Shown here in pieces: positions 55,236 to 64,000 of a stretch of DNA of 64,000 bases. The DNA is taken from assembly GCA_032622095.1 (NCBI GenBank), contig CP136068.1, positions 185,324,796-185,388,795 of the forward strand, written 5' to 3'. A program made the position numbers and the translations under genes. Each line of letters begins with the position of its first letter. Within the stretch, counting starts at the first letter, position 1. The notes under the pieces are model-generated. The model saw only the letters and a program-made list of their open reading frames with translations. It was not told where the DNA came from and searched no databases. This DNA is from Siphonodentalium dalli. Lineage: Eukaryota > Mollusca > Scaphopoda > Gadilida > Siphonodentaliidae.

Positions 55236-56189
55236 CACCAAATATATACTGTTTGAAAATATCAGTACAATTTCAACCAACTTCTAACCTGACATTTCGA
55301 ACTGATGTTTTGTCAAGCAGGACATTTCCAACTATTGAATATTGTTGGCTAAGTTGGTGACGAGACAGGCAAACCCCCGTCGGCACAGCCAATATACTAT
55401 AGTTTATTTCTCATAGACCATACATCGTATGATATAAAGAAAGTACATATATATATATAGACAGACCGACCCCTGATTAACATTTAACTAAACAATCATT
55501 GAATAATTACAATCATTACATCGAACTTTGAAGGATAATTATCACATGTACACTTATATAACAACATAAACAATGTGGGGGTTGGGGGGGGGGGGGCGTT
55601 GGTCCAGATATAAACAATTCCATTCGTCGGGTCCTTGTGGACAAAATATATATCGACTTCGAGTATAAACAGTATAATAGCTATAACTAAATACATGTAG
55701 TTTATATTAAATAATATGGATTAATATATATATATATGTATATAACGCTGATTATTAGCGTTCCACATAGATGTGCGAAACATGACGTCGGCCGATATCC
55801 CGGACCTCCCCATGCATGGAAAATTAATGTCCAGTACATGCGGAGTCTCGGACCATATCCTCCGCCGACGACCGGTCCACACATACATGAAATGAATGTA
55901 AATGTTCGAGTTAAATAGCCTGCTGTTAACATGTATAACGATACATTCGGACGAGGAATGTCGGGTATTCTGGGGTATACCCTGGTCAGTGTGTCAAGAC
56001 CCTGCAGAAAACTGTACGAACCTCACTACATGATGTGCACACGGAATCCAACAACACACAAGATAAGAGCTGTGTAGTGTCGGAAGGATTTCTTTGTGTT
56101 CGGGAGCCAGTGAGTTATTCTCTGTTTTAAACACCCCCCCCCCCCCCTATTTTTCAACTGGTGGCCATTTTAGTCCAATGTATGACCGA
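55236..56189. other. Spacer
   Basis: (TA)n tracts lie at 55448-55459 and 55725-55740, and a G-run at 55584-55596. A segment at 56075-56170 is related to 53035-53160. Open frames at 55.7-55.9 kb are not supported. Confidence 0.45.
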
Positions 56190-56790
56190 AAATAGGGAAA
56201 TATTTCACATTCGATCTAAGAAACAGCAAATTCACACTAAATAATCGACTTTCGGTCTAAGAAACAGCAAATGTCACACTATATAATCGACTTTCAGTCT
56301 AAGAAACAACAAATTTCACACTAAATAATCGACTTTCGGTCTTAGAAACAACAAATTTCACACTAAATAATCCACTTTCGGTCAAAGAAACAACAAATTT
56401 CACACTAAATAATCGACTTTCGATTAAGAAACAACAAATTTCACACTAAATAATCGACTTTCGATCTAAGAAACAACACATCTAAATAATCGACTTTCAG
56501 TCTAAGAAACAACAAATTTCACACTAAATAATCGACTTTCGGTCTATAAACATAAACATATCACACTACATACTAGTACTAGTTTAAAATAACATTATCG
56601 GTACAAAGAAACAACAAATTTCACACTAAATAATCCGCTTTCGGTCTAAGAAACAACAAATTTCGCACTAAATAATCGACTTTCGCTTAAGAAACAACAA
56701 ATTTCACACTAAATAATCGACTTTCGGTCTATAAACATAAACATATCACACTACATACTAGTACTAGTTTAAAATAACATTATCGGTACA
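56190..56790 (+). repeat. About 42-bp minisatellite with inner duplication
   Basis: Roughly twelve units of AAATAATCGACTTTCGGTCT plus AAGAAACAACAAATTTCACACT. A longer stretch containing ATACTAGTACTAGTTTAAAA occurs twice (56570, 56755), so part of the array was copied as a block. Confidence 0.92.
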
Positions 56791-57284
56791 ATTTCATTTT
56801 ATTTCTAACCTGACATTTCCGACTGATGTTTTGTTGTGAAATTTCCAACTATTGAATAATGTTGCCAATGTCGGTGGTTAGCTCGTACGCGCAGCACCCC
56901 TTCCCCCCGTCGCCGCGCCCCATGCATACACCTATAATAATCGCACGACATGGGCGCGCAGTATCCAATAACACCGAAAGTACGTCAAGTGTAGTATCGT
57001 GAGCATTTCTTTGTGATTTTGAAGCCGCTCAATTGACTCAATGTTCGATTTCCCGCGGTGTTGTCGAGCCGTTTGAGGGGTTATCAATGTAGATATACTC
57101 GAATTGATATTGAGCTATTAATAATTAAGTAATGTCCTGTTGGGCGACATAATTCATATCATTAGACAGCGCAGAATGACTGGGGTCCTTGGCGCACCCT
57201 TTTCAGCAACAGTTGAATTATAATATGTAGAAAGGCCAGAGTAATTAAATATCATGGTTCAGGAACCTGTCCTGCATCAAGAAT

Positions 57285-57395
57285 AAATTAGTTATCATCA
57301 ACTGATCAACCGATAAACTAATCAACTGATCAACCGATAAACTAATCAACTGATCAACCGATAAACTAATCAACTGATCACCTGATCGACTGGAG
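57285..57395 (+). repeat. 27-bp minisatellite
   Basis: Three to four units of AACTGATCAACCGATAAACT. A diverged relative lies at 58015-58085. Confidence 0.9.
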
Positions 57396-57452
57396 GGAAT
57401 AATGGTACGTTCATACACTGGTATGTAAAAAAAAAAAAAAAAAAAATAATAT

Positions 57453-57617
57453 ATATAAGGATTAACTGTCATGTGGACTATTTTTATGGAGATGTAACCG
57501 TGAGGTAAGTGGACATAACTTGTGTAAAACCCGAAGGGTTTTACATACAAGTTATGACCACTTACCTCACGGTTACATCTCCATAAAAATAGTCCACATG
57601 ACAGTTAATCCTTATAT
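57453..57617. mobile_element. Near-perfect 165-bp foldback
   Basis: ATATAAGGATTAACTGTCAT is mirrored exactly at the right end. The arms (about 80 bp) meet at ACCCGAAGGGT. An A-run and TA-rich sequence lie on the left flank. Confidence 0.92.
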
Positions 57618-58491
57618 TTTATATACATTTAGCGAAAAAGCCACTTTTGTAAATGTATTTAAATCGAAAAGTGTATCGTGACAAAAACAGCCCAAAATAC
57701 CCAATAGCACCCTTGGCAAAAGTTAATAGGAACAATTTCTCTTCATATTGAAACCCGATGATGTATTAAGTAAATCCTGCGCGAGTCCAAATGCGCCCAA
57801 AACATTACGCGTTCGTCTTTCCAAACCCAATGACGCATCGATGTTGTTATGAGCTTGGTGTTATTGAGCCGTTGCGCATTCACCGAGAAATAACTGCAAC
57901 TAGCCACGTGGGCGCCGACCAATCAGAATGCTGGATTTAGTGATGACAACACTTAGTATGTAAATATATATATATATATATCATGGTTTACGAACCTGTA
58001 CTGCAACAAGAATAAATGATTTATCACCAACTTATCAACTGATCAACTGATCGACTAATCAACTGATCGACTGATCTACTGAAGGGAATAAGGGTACGTT
58101 CAAACACTGGTAAGATTGTACGGCATTTTCTCACAGAAAACCCAAAAATAGCGCCAGAATATGAATCGAAACATGCATATAGCATGTATATTTACCAACG
58201 CTAACAACACGAGGAGTAAACTTTTGGTAGTTTTGGTAGTTATACATGCAGCTGATTTAACAATTAATTATTAATGACAATCTAATCAATAGCTTATGTC
58301 TATAGGCTATATGAGATGGAGCTTCATTTGTGTCATAACGTTGACCAAGTTTCAATCGCATGCTATAACACCATCCCCCATATATTACAACGAAGAACAA
58401 AGCAGCCAAAAATAGTTCATCCCAAATGTGGATGTGCCGTCAGGTCCATCCAAACAGAGAGTAATCAACTGGATAAACACACATTCTATAG
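57618..58491. other. Intergenic sequence, no feature
   Basis: A (TA)n tract lies at 57966-57980 and a diverged relative of the 27-bp minisatellite at about 58015-58085. A 60-codon frame near 58.3 kb has no support. Confidence 0.4.
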
Positions 58492-58607
58492 AGAGTAATC
58501 AATTGGTTTCGATAATTACGTTAAATAATTCACGAGAGACGTCGGTAAGAACGAGTGCGCCTCGAGTGAATTATTGAACGTAATTCTCTGAACTAATTGA
58601 TTACTCT
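58492..58607. mobile_element. Imperfect palindromic MITE
   Basis: AGAGTAATCAATTGGTTTCG on the left mirrors GAACTAATTGATTACTCT on the right. GTGAATTATT/AATAATTCAC arms lie around a GC-richer centre. Confidence 0.75.
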
Positions 58608-59329
58608 ATTTATTACACTTCTGCATCAATTTAGTTCGCCAAATATGATTAAACACACATAATCAATGCGATGTGGAGAAATATCAACTATCGGAAATTC
58701 AGTCTAGATCAGGAAGCCACGTAACGTCAAATTACATAATTCACTAGTGACATTACCATTTTGTTTTAATTAACAGCGTTTTCAATGGAAATCGCACGCA
58801 CAGATGAGAACATATTATATAGATTTATTACTTGACTCGACCCTTATTCCATTCATTAATCACATTCTATAATAATGATATGCAACGATCGTTGTATAAC
58901 AGGAAAGAGTACCAGGTGTACCAAACGTATTATTGTTGCGCAAACGTGATTCGCAATCTGGAGACGAGGAATGTAGAAGAATCGGTGTATGAGACTAAAA
59001 TAAATATAGTTTGAAAAATGTATTTAATTAAATTTACCCCATTAAATACGTCAAAATTTCTTATTATCTAGGAACTATTTCTTTACGCGGACAACCAACG
59101 CATAGTTACACGAAACGTCATCGCACGACTTATAGAAGCTATTTTCCCGTTCAAATGTGTGTAAACCAGTCAGTAATATAGGCATGTCCTAAATACAAAA
59201 AATCAAAGTGCATCGAGGAACAATGTTGGTTGTGAATTTTGACAAGCTCATAATACAACTTTCCATCTTTTGACCATGCACCGTGCACGTATGTAGGTGA
59301 CGCCAACCAATAAGAAGCACATGATTCAA
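58608..59329. other. Intergenic sequence, no feature
   Basis: Two short open frames lack any recognisable family or splice context. Confidence 0.4.
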
Positions 59330-59425
59330 GATTCACCCCAATTGGTTTTTAAGTATGAAGCTCAAACGTCGTAAATAAAAGTAGGATTAAGTTCGATTTG
59401 TTGTGATAGATATTTCGTCACCATG
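59330..59425 (+). CDS. Possible first exon ending in ATG/GTAAGT
   Basis: TTTCGTCACCATG is immediately followed by GTAAGT, a perfect donor. ACCATG is a good start context. AAATAAAAG about 45 bases upstream could act as a TATA-like element. First exons that end right after the ATG are common in ribosomal-protein and other housekeeping genes. No second exon is found to the right, where R-family repeat starts, so the gene would have to continue in unrecognised sequence or off the window. Confidence 0.3.
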
Positions 59426-59564
59426 GTAAGTCTGTTCAAACACAATTATAATATGAATGTTAGAGCATTTACCAAAGTACAAAACAAGCATACAATTAAT
59501 CATGTAACACGAATCTCTTACCCGAAAACAATATACATGCACCGTTCATATTGACGCCATAAGT

Positions 59565-60085
59565 TATTATTTATTACGCGCGCCGCGTGTATACTAATGT
59601 ACAAATTATTGTTTCGCCTGGGCGTTGGAGTTTGCGCTGGGGGTTTTATTTATAGAAATGGGAATTTTTGGGACAGATTTAAAAGTCGAACTGCGCGACC
59701 CAGAGACCGAGTCCGGTAAAATGTGTAGTTGGGAATTTCAATTTCGTTTATTGTCCGTTACATTATTATGTCAATAATGTTGATTTTTGGTTTGTGACAA
59801 GCTATGTCAATTACAAATAAAAGAAATGTAAAAGTTAATCTGTAAGTCTTATATTTCAACTTTTATAGAAAGTTTTCGTTCTGCAGCCCACTGGGGGTTG
59901 TGGTCGGAGACCGGCGAGTTGGCCGCCGGGTCGTTAATTAGGTGCTGGTTGTTATTGTTATTTTAACGGAATTCTGAGTTGGTCATTCGCGAAACCAATA
60001 TATTTTATATTCTATAATTACAATCATCGGTATATAATATATGATCTTGAGCGCGTTACTATTTCTGACATTAGTTTTCTTGTAC
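59565..60085 (+). repeat. R-family dispersed repeat
   Basis: Third copy of the family, with ATTACGCGCGCCGCGTGTAT, TCTGCAGCCCACTGGGGGTT and AACCAATATATTTTATATTC in order. Confidence 0.83.
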
Positions 60086-60089
60086 AGCC

Positions 60090-60450
60090 ATGTAAACCGA
60101 AAGACCAATTCGTCATATTATGTTTAAAGCCATGTGAACCGCGGTCTAGAAAGACGAATTCGTACCGCGGTCTAGAAAGACGAATTCGTCATCTCACGTT
60201 TGCAGCCATGTAAACCGCGGTCTAGAAAGACAATTTGTCATCTCACGTTTAAAACCATGTGAACCGCGGTCTAGAAAGACGAATTCGTACCGCGGTCTAG
60301 AAAGACGAATTCGTCATCTCACGTTTACAGCCATGTAAACCGCGGTCTAGAAAGACCAATTCGTCATCTCACGTTTAAAGCCATGTAAACCGCGGTCTAG
60401 ATAGACGAATTCGTACCGCGGTCTAGAAAGACGAATTTATCATCTCAGTG
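60090..60450 (+). repeat. Tandem array of CCGCGGTCTAGAAAGACGAA units
   Basis: Units of about 55-100 bp combine GCCATGTAAACCGCGGTCTA, GAAAGACGAATTCGT and CATCTCACGTTTA. GACGAATTCGTACCGCGGTC occurs three times. Confidence 0.9.
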
Positions 60451-60547
60451 TTGGTGGGATGGTTTTTCCGTTTTTTTTATCAAAGGTAAAAAATGTCTGC
60501 TTCGACAAGTTAAAATCTTTAAAATGACACATGATAAAATCAAATTT

Positions 60548-60800
60548 CGCGTCGGGATTGTTTTTACCCTGTGCCAATGCATTCTCTTATATATGCGAGT
60601 CGACCATAGGTCGCCTCGCATATATAAGAGAATGCATTGGCCTAACAATTTTTTACAATTTTAATAATTTGTTCTTGTATTCTTTAACAATTTTATAATT
60701 TCACCCATACAGAGCCCCAGACAAACGTGAGCAGACGACACTCTTCTATATGCTTCTATATATGTGTGGGGCTCCCTGCAGGGTAATGGATGTTTTTTTT
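60548..60800. mobile_element. P-family element, partial copy
   Basis: It corresponds to one half of the element at 3527-3962. The 69-bp palindrome lies at about 60573-60641, followed by the CAGACGACACT module and GGGGCTCCCTGCAGGGTAAT. Confidence 0.78.
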
Positions 60801-60954
60801 ATTTTGTGGCGATAATTGGAACCATTGAGAGGCCAGGTAATTCGTCAGGTAAATTAATATTTTTAGCATGCGCATGACTACGAAATTTCCAGTGTGTCAA
60901 TGGAAGAAACAATTTTGTGAAAGGGTGGAAATAAACGCCAGGCCATCGAATTAA

Positions 60955-61370
60955 AGGTACTCAATCCGATTCGATGGTCCCCATATCATCAGATTCCAGC
61001 AACAACAACATTTTTTGAACTGCAGCTTCAGTTATCAGAATCGATTAATTGCCCAAAAATAATGCTAACCACATTCAACTATAGTTTAAAATTGCCCAAA
61101 ACCTGTTATTTATCAACGTTTTGTTCAACGAAATTTTGCCAGTTGTCAAATATCAGACACAAAAATGTCACTGGATTTTAGAGTTATCGATCTTCATCCG
61201 CTATCTTGTCAGATAAGTTCTTCTCGTCGACAGTTTACTGGGCCACATAAAAATTAAATTAATAGATTTCAAACATCGATATCTGATTACTCCTAGCTTT
61301 GATGGGTGGGTTCCTTGACTCGAATCAAATATTTTAATAATTTGCGAGCGTTAATTCGAATTGAGTACCT
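60955..61370 (-). mobile_element. D-family element, fullest copy
   Basis: Ends AGGTACTCAATCCGATTCGA and the inverse of TTAATTCGAATTGAGTACCT are flanked by TTAA at 60951-60954 and 61371-61374. It is 416 bp. It defines the family whose tail was captured in the OVCA2 exon 6 junction array. No ORF. Confidence 0.82.
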
Positions 61371-61492
61371 TTAATATATGTGTGGGGGAAATAGAACCAA
61401 TTTCCAGAACAGACTGCAATTTCTTGCGAACATAACCACATAAAATGTCCGATGCCCAGCCGACGGCTGAGGTCCAGCAATCAGATGAGAAT

Positions 61493-61594
61493 ATCTCTCT
61501 CTCTCTCTGTCTGTCTCTCTGTCTGTCTCTCTCTCTCTCTCTCTATCTCTCTCTGTCTCTCTCTCTCCCCCATCTCTCTCTATCTCTCTATCTT

Positions 61595-61678
<84 letters not shown>

Positions 61679-61695
61679 CCCCTCTCTCTCTCTCT

Positions 61696-61735
<40 letters not shown>

Positions 61736-61752
61736 CCTCTCTCTCTCTCAAG
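61493..61752 (+). repeat. CT microsatellite
   Basis: About 260 bp of (CT)n with CCCC interruptions. The serine/leucine and arginine/glutamate frames are artefacts. Confidence 0.97.
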
Positions 61753-63302
61753 CTCCATGCAGAGTCCAGTGCTGCTGCCAGCCAGTGCATAACACGTAAT
61801 GTGAAAAAAATCACTCATTTATTTATTTGAGACTTTTGTAGGTTACAATTCATTCGGCATTATTCTGAGAAACTGAACTGTACACATTCATTTGAAAATT
61901 GTTTAGATAAAGCCATAATAAATGGTAACAGTTTACTGACAAAGCACTTCAATAAAAATATGTTAGATTTAATTAAGATAATACACATGTCGACAGCGGT
62001 CAGACATAGCGTAGCGAGGGGATTGAACTCTGTTTTGGAGCTTGCATCTATATCTATAGCTCTATATTTTAAAGGCATACTGTACTCAAATGTTGTTGTT
62101 GGTTCCTATAGTCTCTGAGTCGCAAGATAAGGTAACCAGATTTCCATTATTTGAAAGTCTGTTGAGTACGAAGTAATTATTTTACGGATGGCAGATTAGC
62201 CGGAATGCGAAATTACCAATTGTCGTTATCCAGTAATTTTTGTACAGTTTTCAAGTAAATGTATCAAATAAATGTTATAGTATATACTGTATATGTATAA
62301 TAGTTCCATATACTCATTGAAGTTATTGTATATTCACAAATCAGTGAGTGGTTTGAGTTTATACCCCGTATCAATATAATCGTTTACACGAGCATGTGTG
62401 CCACGCGTTGCCCAATCCACTATCCGAGAATGAATTTGATTACGTCTTATACACGGAAATTCGTAATTTATTTTATGGCTCCAGCCATATATTAAATTAT
62501 ATCAAATTATTAACTTTGATTTAAAGATAACCTATTAACCTGATCGTTTACAGAATACATCTTCGATCTATATAATATCGATATTAGATCGTTGTTATTA
62601 CCGGGAATTTATTGAAAATGGCGTACATTACCCCTTTAATATTTGGTGTGCTGACGAACCACCGTGGTTATACAATAATAGACATGAATCGACCCCTGTC
62701 CGGAAAAGCTTCTATAAATTAATATTTATTTTATTTCGAATATCTTATTATAAAATGAGAGTGGGACACATTAATGTTCTCTTTTTAGAACAGACCACTC
62801 ATTTTTAGAACAGACCACTCAGGAGATACCATATAGCGATAGAGATAATTAGGGTGCTCCCATTGCTATGCTTCGAACGTCAAATGTCCCAGATTGATTG
62901 TTTGTATTGTTTTATTACATATAGTTATAATATAATGAGTCTTATTAATGTTTATTTGTGACAAAATTACACAATAAAATTTCTGGTCTCTGTTAACAGT
63001 AACCACTATTGTTCGTTAGCTAAACAACCAAACGTTTCTAGACCAAAACATATTCGAAATGTAATCAATATTAATCGATAGAAGCATTTCCAGACAGGGG
63101 TCTTTGATTCATATCTAATACGTTTTACCCCGGTAACTATATAACACATGTTTACAAAGAGATAGACAACCGAAGGGAACACTATCCACATGTTACTAAC
63201 ATGTTTTATCTATTCATTTTTCCGATGTTATGGTCCTTAGAGTGTACAATACGCCTGCCATGTGTCTTCATCACCTGTGAGGGAATTGTAATGATATTTT
63301 TT
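61753..63302. other. Intergenic sequence, little structure
   Basis: At 61985-62060 GCGGTCAGACATAGCGTAGC relates to 37050-37090 inverted. A 19-base duplication TTTTTAGAACAGACCACTC lies at 62783-62820. Short open frames have no support. Confidence 0.45.
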
Positions 63303-63480
63303 GTTAATAAAGATGCATAAATCGAATTAACGCTCCCAAATTACTATTCCTTTGGCTTCGAGGGTAACAAATATTTGATTCGAATCGAGGAATCCATCCA
63401 TCAACGTTCAGAGTGATCAGATATCGATTTTTGAAATTTGTTATTTCCCGAGATATTTAGCGGCCTGAATTCTGCCATCG
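63303..63480 (+). repeat. D-family fragment
   Basis: TCCCAAATTACTATTCCTTT...TTTGATTCGAATCGAGGAAT and CAGAGTGATCAGATATCGAT match D-family blocks at 8.5, 14.6 and 30.7 kb. Confidence 0.75.
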
Positions 63481-63639
63481 GCGGATTTTTTATATGTTGT
63501 TCCTGTTGTTCCTGGTGTTTTTTCGCATCGAATGACACCAACAACAGCTTGTATCCAGGCATGTAATTTCTTCCGGGTTCAACTCTCCCACAACTACACT
63601 ATAATAATGTCTCCCATAGCAGTTGATGCATCAGTATAA

Positions 63640-63745
63640 TGAGGTTAACAGAGGATGAATTTAGTGACGCTAGCCCGCCGCGCGGGATAGTGTCACTAAA
63701 TTCACCCTCTGGGGACCTCGTTCTGTAAATGACAGACACACTATT
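63640..63745. repeat. C-family palindromic repeat
   Basis: GAATTTAGTGACGCTAGCC and its inverse GTGTCACTAAATTC surround CCGCCGCGCGGGA. The right flank TCTGTAAATGACAGACACAC matches 16.26 kb. Confidence 0.8.
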
Positions 63746-63804
63746 TCAAGGCTCGGTCAGTAATGTAAGACATCCATCTAAAACCTCACTGATAAAGTTT
63801 AAAG

Positions 63805-63895
63805 TTTAACCCACAGGGAGCCTCACACAGAATGAAACATGCACTACATAGTGTCGTCTGCTCTAGTCTATTTGGGGATCTCCATAGGTTAGACA
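63805..63895. repeat. P-family module
   Basis: CCACAGGGAGCCTCACAC...GTGTCGTCTGC...GGGGATCTCC is a diverged copy of the CAGACGACACT module. Confidence 0.7.
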
Positions 63896-64000
63896 CACTA
63901 TGTCAAGGCTTGCCACAGTACCAGGTATATGTACTAGTTTAGTACCAATGTATATATACATGCTCTATTCCTATGACGCACCGAGTGGGTTTTGAACGAC

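Noticed and set aside
61371-61818. Ser/Leu-rich and Arg/Glu-rich frames
   Set aside because: CT microsatellite.
1-64000. tRNA, rRNA or other structured RNA genes
   Set aside because: I looked for tRNA-like B-box and paired-arm patterns and saw none I could support by eye. A covariance-model scan would decide.

Overview
The window looks like AT-rich nuclear DNA of a mollusc. There are spliced genes with GT-AG introns, a proinsulin with the eight-cysteine pattern typical of molluscan insulin-related peptides, dense minisatellites and many small non-autonomous DNA transposons. I cannot tell bivalve from gastropod. Only two host genes can be read with confidence, and they point tail to tail.

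(1) Positions 1 to about 15.9 kb, plus strand: the 3' five exons of OVCA2, an FSH-family serine hydrolase, at 311-388, 5712-5830, 7740-7821, 11684-11824 and 15665-15810. The N-terminal exon(s) lie left of the window. All splice phases agree. The Ser, Asp and His motifs of the catalytic triad fall on three separate exons. The introns are packed with mobile elements. The most unusual signal of the window is here: three of the four introns seen in full end in tandem copies of their own 3' splice junction. Exon 3 has four extra copies, exon 4 has one, and exon 6 has twelve. The exon 6 array has a 54-bp (18-codon) unit that joins the tail of a transposon, the native acceptor and the first 10 bases of the exon. 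Eight of the twelve extra acceptors are in frame with the terminal exon, so splice choice could insert 18 to 144 residues between the catalytic Asp and His.

(2) About 16 to 27 kb: intergenic minisatellites and degenerate tandem repeats.

(3) 37.6 to 27.1 kb, minus strand: a two-coding-exon insulin-related peptide gene. A TATA box, signal peptide and B chain are at 37332-37530. The C-peptide end, A chain and a long C-terminal extension are at 27133-27491. They are joined across a 9.8-kb phase-1 intron, which holds a hAT-like element and a roughly 4-kb ancient inverted repeat. A 30-bp VNTR lies just upstream of the promoter.

(4) 38.7 to 64 kb: no confident host gene. There is an orphan 120-codon ORF ending at 39776, a decayed tyrosine-recombinase transposon with an SGNH-hydrolase remnant (45.3 to 43.2 kb, minus), a second hAT-like copy, and a 2.3-kb array of 39-bp units each carrying TGACTCA. 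Also present are segmental duplications, a 122-bp array and further minisatellites. A possible first exon of a gene running off the right edge ends at 59425.

Exon boundaries were derived by hand from splice consensus, phase and family similarity. Repeat boundaries are approximate unless a target-site duplication is stated.
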